From Epiperipatus broadwayi (Eukaryota; Onychophora; Udeonychophora; Euonychophora; Peripatidae), in the NCBI GenBank assembly GCA_028023455.1, contig JAQFVV010000027.1, positions 6,633,845 through 6,697,844 of the forward strand: a stretch of DNA of 64,000 bases, in the 5' to 3' direction. The notes beneath the pieces were generated by a model. The model did no database searches, was not told the DNA's origin, and worked only from the letters and a program-made list of their open reading frames with translations. Position 1 is the first letter of the stretch, and the number at the start of each line of letters is the position of its first letter. Positions 9,633 to 19,038 of the stretch are shown here, piece after piece. Both the position numbers and the translations under genes were made by a program.

Positions 9633-10195
9633 ATGTAATATAATGAGTGCGCTAGTAGCTCGAAACAAGCTTTTTGATAAATGCCACATGAGAAAGCATT
9701 TTAAATCTCTAAGTACAATTATCCCTATCTCCAAATCAGTTTTGAGTTAATAGCTCTCATCAGTGATCTGCTAGGATATTCAGACACTAGACCTAAAATA
9801 CAAACTCAAGCCTATCATTTATTGAATACTTAACTATTAAGTAAAAAATCTGAAAATTTCAGCCATCTATGTCTTCAAATCCAGCTATTTAGCTTAAATA
9901 GCCATATGGAACTGAACAAAATTCAGATATACCATAAATGGGTTGAGTTTGTATTTTAGGTCTAGTGTCTGAATGTCCTAGCACCTCACTGATGAAAGCC
10001 ACTAGCTTGAAACTGATTTGGAGATAGAAATAATTCTAGATAGAGATTTTAAATGCTTTCTCTTGCAGCATTTATTGAAAAACTTGTTTAGAGCTATTCA
10101 CACATTCATTATATCACATTTGTAAATACAGACTTATTAAGTCATGTGATGTAAGACTTGGTTTCCTTATTATGACTTGGTTTCCTTATTATTAG
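9633..10195. repeat. Foldback element, family C, with hammerhead-core-like motif
   Basis: Inverted arms at about 9640-9815 and 9935-10,110 surround about 110 bp. The right arm contains CACTGATGAAAGCCACTAGC then TTGAAACTGATTTGG: a CTGATGA box, a four-pair hairpin AAGC/GCTT, and GAAAC, in hammerhead order. I could not find a convincing stem I or a UH cleavage site, so self-cleavage is not claimed. The outer edge matches the short copy at 1195-1400. A 19-20 bp direct repeat (ACTTGGTTTCCTTATTAT) lies at 10,160-10,195. Confidence 0.75.
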
Positions 10196-10214
10196 ACTTA
10201 AAGTATATATGAAA

Positions 10215-10300
10215 GCAGTCAACACTTAACCAATATCAACAACAATCTCACTCTGTTGTCAAGGCAACCTTTAAACAACAAAGGTCTAATATGCTCATAT
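10215..10300 (+). repeat. Single arm of foldback family A
   Basis: Contains CAGTCAACACTTAACCAATA, CAACAATCTCA and TTGTCAAGGCAACC, the signature of the family A arms at 14,690, 25,300, 32,386 and 44,035. No opposite arm is present nearby, so this is a solo or truncated copy. Confidence 0.6.
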
Positions 10301-10849
10301 CCATGGTTTCAGTTATCTGTGATTAAAAAAAAAGCATAAAAAAATTAGAAATTAATAAAACAAAATTCCTAAAATTAATTTTTTAGTTCATGGTGTCACT
10401 GGGTATTACAAAAATGCCATGAGCAATAATGTAATGTTTTGCAATAATGCTTTATTTTTATATGTATAAGATTATTATATAGTCATGAAAATGGTTTACA
10501 TAGGAATACAAGAATAAGTAAAATACAAGTGTAGAAGACATTTACAATAATTTAAAACAGGCAAAACTTTCCATACAGTTGTGCCACATAGTGAGAGCCA
10601 GAGTAATTATCATATCTTAACATTTAATTCTGTAATATCATTTATCTACAGTATGAAAAATAGAGTTAATAAAAGTTTTAAAGTAATAGGAATGAAAATA
10701 ATACTTTCCCCCAAAATCCATCAAATTATTTAATTCTAATGAAAACAAATTAATTTGTATTGAGTATTCTGTTGACTTTCTCATAATGCATATCCTTATA
10801 TGTAATTTCGAGTGTTGGTAAGTTTATCAGTTTAAAGATTAAGTCAATA

Positions 10850-11218
10850 AACATCACATGACCATCACCTCTTATGCTTGTATATAACTGTTGTTAAAAC
10901 AGGAAAAACTCACTATACGTATTGCCACATGCAGCAAGCTAGAGTAATCAATGGATGTCAGAAGGCTTGTGCATAAAATCCTCATCTAGTGCCTACTCAT
11001 CCAATATCCCCAGACTAGTTTCTGGCTTGTGGCCTGTGTCAGTGAGGAGCCTTGAATCTGAGAGCACTGAATCTAGATCTTAGGATCTAATGCAACCCTC
11101 CAGCAACCACCTTTTATCTCCACTTAACTACAAAATTATGAGTCTTAAACTGGCACCCATTAATTACTCTAACTTGCTGTGTGTGGCAATACGTATAGTG
11201 AGTTTTGCCTGTTTTAAA
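10850..11218. repeat. Foldback element, family B
   Basis: Terminal inverted repeats of about 60 bp: AACAGGAAAAACTCACTATACGTATTGCC on the left from about 10,900, matched in reverse by GGCAATACGTATAGTGAG and TTTTGCCTGTTTTA at 11,180-11,215. Between them lies the family B body, read in reverse sense relative to 63,060-63,200: AGGCTTGTGCATAAAATCCT, CCAATATCCCCAGACTAGTT and CAGTGAGGAGCCTTG. The left outer flank includes AAACATCACATGACCATCAC, which recurs at other copies. No coding content. Confidence 0.8.
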
Positions 11219-11480
11219 GATTGAGCCTGAATAAGGTTAATTTTAAAATATTTTTTAAAACTTTAAAATAAAACTAATTAAAAGTAGTTACAACTTAAGA
11301 AAAAATAGTTAGTTGATTTTTTCTGCAAGAAAATATATAGGCAAGTGTGTGCTGATCTTTTCCAGCTGTATTTATAACCACAAGTTATGTGATTAATTTT
11401 TGATGGACAAAATTGGCATTTTAAGTACTCCCAATTGACCTAATTAACAAAAAAGTTAAAAATTTTCTAGAATTTACTGG
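11218..11480. other. AT-rich spacer
   Basis: No coding frame and no recognised repeat. It separates a family B foldback from a tRNA-type SINE. Confidence 0.3.
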
Positions 11481-11496
11481 TAAAAACAGCATTTAA

Positions 11497-11605
11497 GTCA
11501 AGCGTCGGTAGCCGAGAGGTCAACACAACCACCTTGCAAGCAAACAGTTGCTTGCAGACAGTTGTCACGGGTTCGCTTCCTGGCCGATGCTTTGACATAT
11601 GAAAC
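11497..11605 (+). mobile_element. tRNA-derived SINE with target-site duplication
   Basis: Starts GTCAAGCGTCGGTAGCCGAG and ends with a B-box-like GGTTCGCTTCC, GGCCGATGC and a short tail TTTGACATATGAAAC. The ends GCGTCGG and CCGATGC pair like an acceptor stem, and CCTTGCAAG resembles an anticodon loop with TGC. A 15 bp direct repeat with one mismatch flanks it: AAAAACAGCATTTAA at 11,482-11,496 and AAAAACAGCAATTAA at 11,606-11,620. This copy has an extra duplicated TTGCAAGC/GTTGCTTGCAG part. Same family as 17,093 and 39,280. Confidence 0.85.
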
Positions 11606-11619
11606 AAAAACAGCAATTA

Positions 11620-12440
11620 ATACAATTTTAGAATTTTCTAAAGACAATAGTCTAGACTGAAAATTTAAATAATGAATCAATTGACGATTAAATCATTTTT
11701 AAATTAATAAATTTTAAACAATTTATTTAGCAAAAATTAAATGAAAAATAAAATATTCCATAATATAAGTTACATTACTTTAATAAAACATTATCTTATA
11801 ATATTTCCTCTAAACATTTTTTAATAAGATCTCAGAATATTAGTTAATTATAACTTTTTAAAATGAAGATATTTAAGAATAACTTTAATATTAAATTGAT
11901 AAGGGAATTTTTAAGAAATTAAAGCTTTATCATGCATGCATCCACACTCATATCCCATTATTTTAATTGTTAGTTTTAAAACTATTTATTCTTTAATCAA
12001 CTAAATTTCAGATTATTTAATTAAAACATTTTTACTCCATTTAAGATTACATAAAATATTTTTTACAGGTAATTTAAATATTTGTGACTTAGTCTTAAGG
12101 GTGACTTGTTTTTAAAGTTTTCCTCTAATATTAAATTTTAATAAACTCTGATAATTAATCTAAAATGGTTTTAATTTTAATATTTTAAAATTAAACTTAT
12201 TAATACTTGATGTCAGTAATAACTTTAAGATTAAGCATTTAAAAATTACAATACAGCTACTTAAGGGATTCAGGCATTATAAAATGGTTCTTAAGATTAC
12301 TTTTTAAGCCATAAAATCACGAAAGTTCTTTTAAATTGGCTATCAGATAAGTAAATATTTAATTATTAAGTAGTGATAAAGTTTGCTTTTCAGAAAAGTA
12401 AACTATTGAAAAAAAATTTTTTTTTAATAATATGCTGCTA
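11620..12440. other. Very AT-rich stretch with no supported gene
   Basis: Dominated by poly-A/T-rich sequence. The frame on the minus strand at 12,359-12,628 overlaps an equally unsupported plus-strand frame. Nothing recognisable. Confidence 0.4.
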
Positions 12441-12446
12441 TAAAAT

Positions 12447-12737
12447 GTGACATTCAGCGTTAAGACCAATGCAAAATCAGAGAAGCCATTGAGATACTTA
12501 AAAGGCCAGATTGTATCAATAAGCGAGATGATACGTGCAAACTTCCTCCTATTTGGAAAGATTTCTTTAAAAAACATTCTTAAATTTAACATTTTTGCTA
12601 TTGGTGGGATTTTTAATGTTTTATTCAAACCAGTGATTGTAGCGCCTCTACAACCGTCTTTCTACCTTTTTATAACTCTGTGGATGGCTTGTGTGACCAA
12701 GTCGAAACGTCAGTATATTGATATTAAAAGTTTTTAA
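12447..12737 (+). other. 96-residue open frame ending in a Penelope-type 3' hairpin; probably not a gene
   Basis: The frame has no recognised domain. Its last 70 bp contain CTGTGGATGGCTTGTGTGAC then CAAGTCGAAACGTCAG: a six-pair hairpin (GGCTTG with CAAGTC) followed by GAAACGTC, the arrangement seen at the 3' ends of many Penelope-like elements and in hammerhead motifs. I therefore read 12,640-12,735 as a decayed element end and the open frame as accidental. A minus-strand frame covers part of the same DNA. Confidence 0.4.
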
Positions 12738-12839
12738 CACGGATGAACCCGCAAAATATGTATTTTATATATTTAACCCGTGCAAATCTTCGTTTTAACA
12801 TATATATATATATATTCTGGTACTCTCTAATTTTGTTCC

Positions 12840-12945
12840 ATGCCACCACTTGAGGGCACTTATTTACAATAGTCAGAAATAATTATATACTTGAGGGCAC
12901 TTATTTCCAATAGTTGGAGATAATTATACAGTTGCAGGGACTAAC
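12840..12945 (+). repeat. Short tandem duplication, about 48 bp
   Basis: ACTTGAGGGCACTTATTTAC with following AATAGTCAGAAATAATTATA is repeated as ACTTGAGGGCACTTATTTCC with AATAGTTGGAGATAATTATA. A (TA)n run lies just upstream at 12,800-12,815. Function unknown. Confidence 0.65.
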
Positions 12946-13019
12946 ATTTAATGAAAGTAAATAAACTGCATAGTTGTGACTTGTGAATTTTTAAATTTAC
13001 TGTATAAAAATACAACAAA

Positions 13020-13930
13020 ATGATACACTACAGTGAATCAGAATGCATTTTACAAATACGTGATTACTTAATCACTAAAATCAAAAGCTGCATTGATTGC
13101 CTTTTTATGCTCAAGATGATGAGAATTTGTGATCTATTGGTCACAGAATGTGAGGCAGTGGAACTTTTCCAAAGAAACCATATCCTGCCCACTCAAAAAG
13201 TCTGTTCCAACAGCCACGATATGAAATTGCATTTTGTCTGAACCCTGGAATGGCAATGTAATTTAAAAGTCTGCCAATGCTGTGTAGCACTATGTAAAGA
13301 CACATGGTTTGAAAGCTCTAAAATAATGTTTCTAACAGTCATCCAATTTATTTATTATTGAAGTAGAGATACCATGACAATTGAATGTATAAAACATGAA
13401 TTGGATTTGTGCAAAGATATTATCATTTCTTGGAACAGTTATCTAATAGAAGTGTGCAAAGAAAGTTTATTGATTCAGTCATTGTGGAAAATTGGAGTAC
13501 CTGGAAAAATCATAGAAGTCGATAAAAGTCTCTTTACAAAATGAAAGAATCAACAAGAGAGAATACTCCTGCAACAGTGATTATTAGATGGTTTATGCAG
13601 AACAACCAAAGAATGTTTTATTGTCACTGTTCCGTGTTAGACAGCATCCATTATACTTGATGCCATTCAACAAAATATAGGACAAAGATCAACAATTTAT
13701 TCTGACTGTTGGAAGGCCTATAAAACTGATGAATTAAGAAACGCAGGATTTAAACATTTAAAAGTTAATCATAATTATAATTTTGTGGTTCCTTCTATTG
13801 GGGTGCATACCTAAAGCATAAAAACACTTTGGGGGCTAGTTAAATAGTACAATAAAAGACAGAGGGGAACTGCTTGCAAACACATGGATTCCTATTTAGC
13901 TGATACTTCTTGTATCGTAATCATAACATC
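13020..13930 (+). pseudogene. Merlin-superfamily (IS1016/ISXO2-like) transposase, broken
   Basis: Merlin elements are cut-and-paste DNA transposons with a DDE-type transposase. Frame-corrected reading gives, in order: KIIEVDKSLFTK at about 13,505-13,544 (first D at 13,521-13,523), the GRTKE-like segment LCRTTKECFIVTVP at 13,590-13,635, STIYSDCWKAYKTDELRNAG at about 13,690-13,750 (second D at 13,704-13,706), then KHLKVNHNYNFV and PSIGVHT. The third acidic position is lost: the usual IE before the W reads IK, and an in-frame stop sits just before it. Upstream, CNLKVCQCCVALC resembles the short N-terminal region of such transposases. Several stops and frameshifts, so it is inactive. I did not find terminal repeats. 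Confidence 0.75.
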
Positions 13931-13934
13931 AACA

Positions 13935-14640
13935 AAACATGAGCTATATTATATGTGATATAGGATATACCCAAAGTGGGATTGGAACAAAGTATAGTAG
14001 ATATCATGATGTCACTGTATTCAGAAAAAAAAATTATGGCAAAAATTCAAATTTAGTGAATCAAACTAAAAAAAATATATTCTACATTCAGTCTGTAAAT
14101 AGATATTTTACATATCTATTATTGAGAATTAATTCACAATAAGTTCATAATTGCATTTAACTTTTATAATTGTTCACTCTTTACAAGCCTTGCAATTTTA
14201 TCCTTTATGAAAATTATTTTTATGAATGAAATTGATAAACAAATAAAATGGAATCATGGATGACTTATTTTAAATTTAAAAAATAATCTGTTTAACTCCA
14301 ATATTAAAAGTCTGATGAAAGCAAATTAATTCAGAAGTTATATTAAATCTTTTTTTTTTCTATACAATAAAGGCTATGAATATGGAATAAATATACTTTG
14401 AGAGTGCTAAGCTAAATGTTATTTGTGCAAATTTTATTAACTTCACCTATATATGTTTAAAGTGTATTATAAGTATACACATTATTATGAATCTATTCAT
14501 AGAACAAACAATCTGAGTATATTATTAAAATAATTCATATCTACATTTCCACAGAATGTGGGCTTTGTTTGTAAGTTCATTAAAACAATTCTTTGGGAAG
14601 TAGCTTGCAACTTATTAATGTATTCAGACTTGATTTTTCT
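13935..14640. other. AT-rich stretch with no supported gene
   Basis: The 67-residue frame at 13,939-14,142 directly follows the transposase remnant but has no recognised motif. Nothing else seen. Confidence 0.35.
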
Positions 14641-14689
14641 ATGAATTGGTTTATGTTGTTAGTGTTATATACTTATCATTAAAATCATT

Positions 14690-15205
14690 AGAAAACAGTC
14701 AAATTGAACAATCCCAATTTAGATAATCAACAATCTCAAACTGTTGTCAAGACAACCTCCTTTTAACAATAAAGATGGAATCCCACTTCTATTTATGGTC
14801 CCATATATTTATATAGATGCTAAAGATTACATCTTGACTACAGAGATTGAAATTAGATACAAAGAAGTTTAAATAAACCTCCTAAACAGGTATTACTTTG
14901 GGTGCAATTTGAAAATTATAATTGCAATTTGTAATGTTATAAATGACCATTTATTAGCCTGCATTCATAACAGATTATATTTACCTGTTTAGCAGATTTA
15001 TTTAAACTTTTTTGTATTAATAATTTCGATCTCTGTGGTCAAGTTGCAATATTCAGTGTCTATATAAATGTCTGGGAACATAAATAAATGTGGAATTCCT
15101 CCTTTATTGTTAAAAAGAGGTTGCCTTGACAACATTTTGAGATTGTTGATTGTTATCCATATTGGAATTGTTTAAGTGTTGCTTGATTGGTTTCTAATGG
15201 TTGTT
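14690..15205. repeat. Large foldback element, family A
   Basis: Left arm (about 14,692-14,897) contains CAACAATCTCAAACTGTTGTC, AAGACAACCTCC and AAGTTTAAATAAACCTCC. The right arm (about 14,990-15,200) is its reverse complement, with GATTTATTTAAACTTTTTTG, GAGGTTGCCTTGACAAC and GAGATTGTTGATTGTTATCC. Arms of about 200 bp enclose about 90 bp. No open frame. Related palindromes at 25,255-25,860 and 44,005-44,400. Confidence 0.85.
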
Positions 15206-15374
15206 TATAAACCATTTATCCTTGAACATGATTACATTTATTATCAATAAAAGTACGTTATATTTTTAAATTTCAACAGCATATAAATAATGTTTACTAT
15301 TGCTTGAATGCATAATATATAGGGTTATGATGCTATCTACCACAAAACATTCTTGTTCCAATACATTCCTCAAA

Positions 15375-15540
15375 AATATTTGCAGACAGACTCATAACGG
15401 ATCATTTCCGATTTTACTTTTCATTCATCAATGAATGGATGCACATTGATGAATGAAAAGTAAAATTGTATTTGCAAGTTTATTAAAAAATGATTCGTTA
15501 CGAGTCTTCCTGCAAATAATTCTGAGTAATGTACTGCGAT
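15375..15540. repeat. Nested inverted repeat with perfect inner hairpin
   Basis: ATTTTACTTTTCATTCATCA-ATG at 15,411-15,434 is exactly inverted as CATTGATGAATGAAAAGTAA-AAT at 15,445-15,467 around a loop of about 10 bp. Outside it, TTGCAGACAGACTCATAACG and ATCATTT pair with AATGATTCGTTACGAGTC and CTGCAAATA, with an insertion in one arm. No coding content. Confidence 0.8.
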
Positions 15541-16285
15541 GTATGATTATTATATTATGAAAAAATGTCAAATATTATTTATTTATACTGAGCTGTATTT
15601 TGTACAAAATTAAATAGTAGCATAAACATTATATGATGCGTGTGAACTCACAGTTAAAAAGAATTAGTGCAGGAACCATAAAATGGTGGTCACTTCTAGC
15701 TTATATTAACAAAACATCATGAAGGAACTTGTAAAGATTCCAACCAAAAGATAGATCCACTGAAGGCTTAATTAAACAATCAATTCTATTACTGTAACTA
15801 TATATTTAATTATTATTATATCATTCTGATCTGTATTGTTCACATCTACATGTATCAGTGACTGTTAGATTACAATTATGAATAAACAGTAGCAAATCTC
15901 TTCATACAGTAATTCCACATTATGTGATGTTTTAGTGTTTAATACATTTATGAAGTAACCTGTCCTGAATCTATTACTCACGTTCCAGTAACATCTAGGA
16001 AGATTAGATCTTGGGGGGGGGGGAGCCATCTATATTGAACTTCATATTATAAAATCCATTATTTTACACAATATTTTTTGTTATTTGAGGAGATTCCTGA
16101 TTGAACATCTGGGAGACTTTTGATTTGAGCCTTAGATGGCAAAACTATATTTTGAATTATTAATCAGTCTGATTTAATTACAAATTTTTTTATATATTTC
16201 TGCAAAGCAGTTTCTCTTCTGTTATCTAATGGGAAAATTTCAACAGCAAGATACTGCAAAAAAGTAGGCGTAATTGTATCTCTAC
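15540..16285. other. AT-rich stretch with a poly-G run, no supported gene
   Basis: A run of ten or so G lies at 16,014-16,023. No coding frame or recognisable repeat core. Confidence 0.35.
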
Positions 16286-16415
16286 CCTGTACAGGTTAGG
16301 ATAGTGGTAGAGTGGTGAGCTCTAGAGCAGTTATGTATTATGCTTCCAACTTCATTTCCAATACTTGAATCTTTTATGAACTCCTGGGAAATAAACTTAT
16401 TCAATTACTATTTAT
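16285..16415 (+). repeat. tRNA-derived SINE-like unit, family G
   Basis: Begins CCCTGTACAGGTTAGGATAG then TGGTAGAGTGGTGAGCTC, a box-A-like tRNA head, continues through TCATTTCCAATACTTGAA and ends TTATGAACTCCTGGGAAATAA. The same head and end recur at 7107, 18,665 and 45,690-46,060. Confidence 0.55.
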
Positions 16416-17080
16416 TAGTAATAGTAGTAGTAGTAATATTTCTCATGATATTATTTAATTGAATATCTAGAAGTTTAGTAGGAACATTTTTTCCCAAAGA
16501 AGGCGCAATAGTCACCAGTAGAATATGCTAGGAAAAAGTAAACTGTCTATAAAGTATTTGTTTTAAAATTGCAAGTAATGTTAGCTATCTGTCCAAGGAA
16601 GTTACTCCTAGAAATTAATTTTGATCTAGTCTTAATTAAATCAGGGAAATACGTTAGAATATGGTCTAAAGTTATCCCTAAACAGTATGGGGAGGATTGT
16701 CTTCCAGTATATTATTGTAAAACGTTATATTTAGATTACAATATAATTTTTATTTCGATGAAAATTTGAGCATACTTCGTTCTCTTTAAAAAACATTTTT
16801 AATGTTTTCATATTCTTACTGAGAGACTTTTCTAGTGCTGAAAAGAATCTCTTTTGGGAAGTTAAAATAATGTCATCAGCATAAATTTCTTGCCTTCTGT
16901 ATTTGAAAGATCACTGATGAATATATGTAGTAAAGTATGTAAGAGAACTGAATCCTGAAATAGACTCATTTGGTATTATTTGAATTTTTGTATTGGAAAG
17001 TATTTTGCTAAGAAAACTGATGATTTTTCTGTAGTTAAGAATTTTTGAATCTTGAACGGTCTTTTCAATGCGAATTGCTA
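16415..17080. other. No supported gene
   Basis: Two open frames (16,569-16,769 plus; 16,911-17,099 minus) lack motifs and neighbours; the second runs into a SINE target site. I call neither a gene. An (AGT)n-like run lies at 16,421-16,437. Confidence 0.4.
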
Positions 17081-17092
17081 AAGATAAAACTT

Positions 17093-17198
17093 TTGTCAAG
17101 CATTGGTGGTCGAGAGATCAGCGACAACTGCTTTACAAGCATTTGTCCCGGATTAGCGGGTTCGCTTCCCGGCTGATGCTATGACACATGAGAAAAAA
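17093..17198 (+). mobile_element. tRNA-derived SINE with exact target-site duplication
   Basis: Perfect 12 bp direct repeats AAGATAAAACTT flank it at 17,081-17,092 and 17,199-17,210. The element runs TTGTCAAGCATTGGTGGTCG, a tRNA-like middle with a long variable part, B box GGTTCGCTTCC, GGCTGATGC and an A-rich tail. GCATTGG/CCGGCTGATGC form the acceptor-like pairing. Perfect duplications imply a fairly recent LINE-mediated insertion. Confidence 0.9.
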
Positions 17199-17209
17199 AA
17201 GATAAAACT

Positions 17210-18360
17210 TGTTTACAACAGTTTCTTCCTGGTTTAAACCCAGTTTGCTCTATCGACAGATGGCTGTCAATAATTGACAAAATTTTTATTAATATGATTC
17301 TTTTAAAAAGTTTGTAGGGACCACATAAAAATGATATACGTGCTAATTTTTTGGAACATCGCTGGGTTTATTTGATTTTAAGATTGCTACTTTGCCACAG
17401 TTTTGGAATAATTAATTTTTACGTTGAATACCTAATGTAAGTTATTAACTTAAAAAAATATATTTCAACTTTTATTTTTGAAATGCTCATGATAGGAAGG
17501 TATTCATGCCATACAATACAGCGATGTTATTTTTAAGCAGTTGCTATAGCAGCAAAAAGCTTATCTATAGACAAAAGACTGTGTTAAAGAGAGAGTTAAA
17601 TTAATTAGATTTTGAAAACAATCTGGACTTCCAAGATTAATTGCTCGAAATATTGATTTGGTATAAATCAAAGATTTAATATTTTAAAGAGGTTTGAAAT
17701 GCCAATATTTGTGGATGAAGTAAAAAAAAAATTTTTTTTTTTTAAGAAAATCATTTTTCTTTTATTTGAATTTTATTTTTTTATTTAATAAAAACGATTT
17801 TCAATAATAGTTCATAAAAATAAGTAAAGGAATCTCGTAACTAAGAGATGAGTATTATTAAAAAATGAAAAGAAAAAAAAATAGTTGTCATATTTTTGTT
17901 ACTGAAAAAAGGAGAAAAAAATCTGAATTCGAAACCTTTTTTTAATCTTTAAACATTTGGCAAGTCTTCAAATAATACGTATTTTCGAATTGACAATTTT
18001 GCTCACGCCATCACTAAGCTTTGTTGAAGATATAGCCTGTTATTGAGGGGTATGTTTTTTTAAGGCAAAAAATGGATCTCAGAGGAAACATTTTCTAAAT
18101 GAAGTTATTGCTAATTATAAGCTCGAGGTCATTTAAAGCAGAATCCATTTAGGGAATCCAAGTGGTACGTGGCCCCATTTTATCGTAATCGATCTTGTTG
18201 TTTGTGTTGTCTGATATGGAAAATTTTGTAAGTGCATTTTGTCATGGAAATATTAACATTTGATTTAATATATTCATTATATATATATGCTCACGCACAC
18301 ACATATAACATTTACATTATAAATAACTCCGTTAAGAAATATATGTAAATATCTATTCAA
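17210..18360. other. AT-rich stretch with no supported gene
   Basis: Long A and T runs near 17,720-17,890, a short (TA)n at 18,278-18,288 and no coding frame. Nothing else seen. Confidence 0.4.
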
Positions 18361-18361
18361 A

Positions 18362-18620
18362 TTTGTTTATATATATCATCACCATTATCAATCCACTCCA
18401 GGATAAAGATCTCTCCAAGTTTAATCCAGTTTCTTTTATCTATAGTTTCTTCCTTCCACTTCATACCAACAAACTTACTTATTCTATCTATCCATCTCAC
18501 ATGTGGTTTCTTTCTAGGTCTTTTACAATCTTTAGAGATCCGATTTGAATCCTCAACTATACCTCTATCATCATCTCTGTTTCATTTCAGTCTTTTAATT
18601 TTTTTTATTGATGTCAGTGA
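18362..18620 (-). pseudogene. RTE retrotransposon 3' end, truncated
   Basis: Minus-strand 3' terminus of an RTE element: the tail lies at 18,370-18,395 (ATCATCACCATTATCAATCC in plus sense), preceded by the decayed version of the C-terminal region that reads KDCKRPRKKPHVRWID-like in other copies. The element is bounded by (TA)n on the plus-left side. The plus-strand frame here is its antisense shadow. Confidence 0.75.
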
Positions 18621-18659
18621 TGCACTATTTAGTGATATATATATTCTAATCTGCGTAAT

Positions 18660-18785
18660 TTGCCGTAGTTGATATTGCGTCCAACTTGGGATCGGGAGAT
18701 CCTAGGATTGATTCTGGTGCTAAAAGGTCCGATGCTCGAACTTCTTATGAACTCCCGAGCAGTAATACCATACGCCTTTTTTGTT
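18660..18785 (+). repeat. tRNA-derived SINE-like unit, family G
   Basis: CCAACTTGGGATCGGGAGAT, then GGATTGATTCTGGTGCTA and a shared end CTTATGAACTCCCGAGCAGT-AATACCA. This resembles the minus-strand units at 45,690-46,060, where GACTTGGGATCGATAGGTTC occurs. tRNA-like head, decayed. Confidence 0.6.
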
Positions 18786-19038
18786 AAATATTTATAAAAT
18801 GATAAGATGAAACGGAAGTAATGATGTAGTTCACTAAAAATTCTTGATGTAGATTGTTAATAAGAACTAAAATGGCCACTTTTATAAAAAAGAACAAACT
18901 GTTGTTAAAAATCTGAAAAGAGCATCTGTAGTAAAAATTACAGTAATCTGAAAAATTATTAATAATTATTTATTTAAAAATAAACTTGCTTTGGCACAAT
19001 CAAATATATATTAAAGTCAAAAAATTGCATTTAATGAA

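Noticed and set aside
9633-10195. Full hammerhead in family B and C foldbacks
   Set aside because: The CTGATGA and GAAAC boxes and stem II are present, but I could not find a stem I with a UH cleavage site. Kept as a core-like motif, not called a ribozyme.
11497-11605. Possible functional tRNA gene
   Set aside because: Flanking target-site duplications, an A-rich tail, a duplicated middle and dispersed relatives show that it is a SINE.
16014-16023. Poly-G run (and poly-C runs at 7638 and 25,010) as possible quadruplex or regulatory sites
   Set aside because: Single homopolymer runs without the four-tract pattern; more likely simple repeats.
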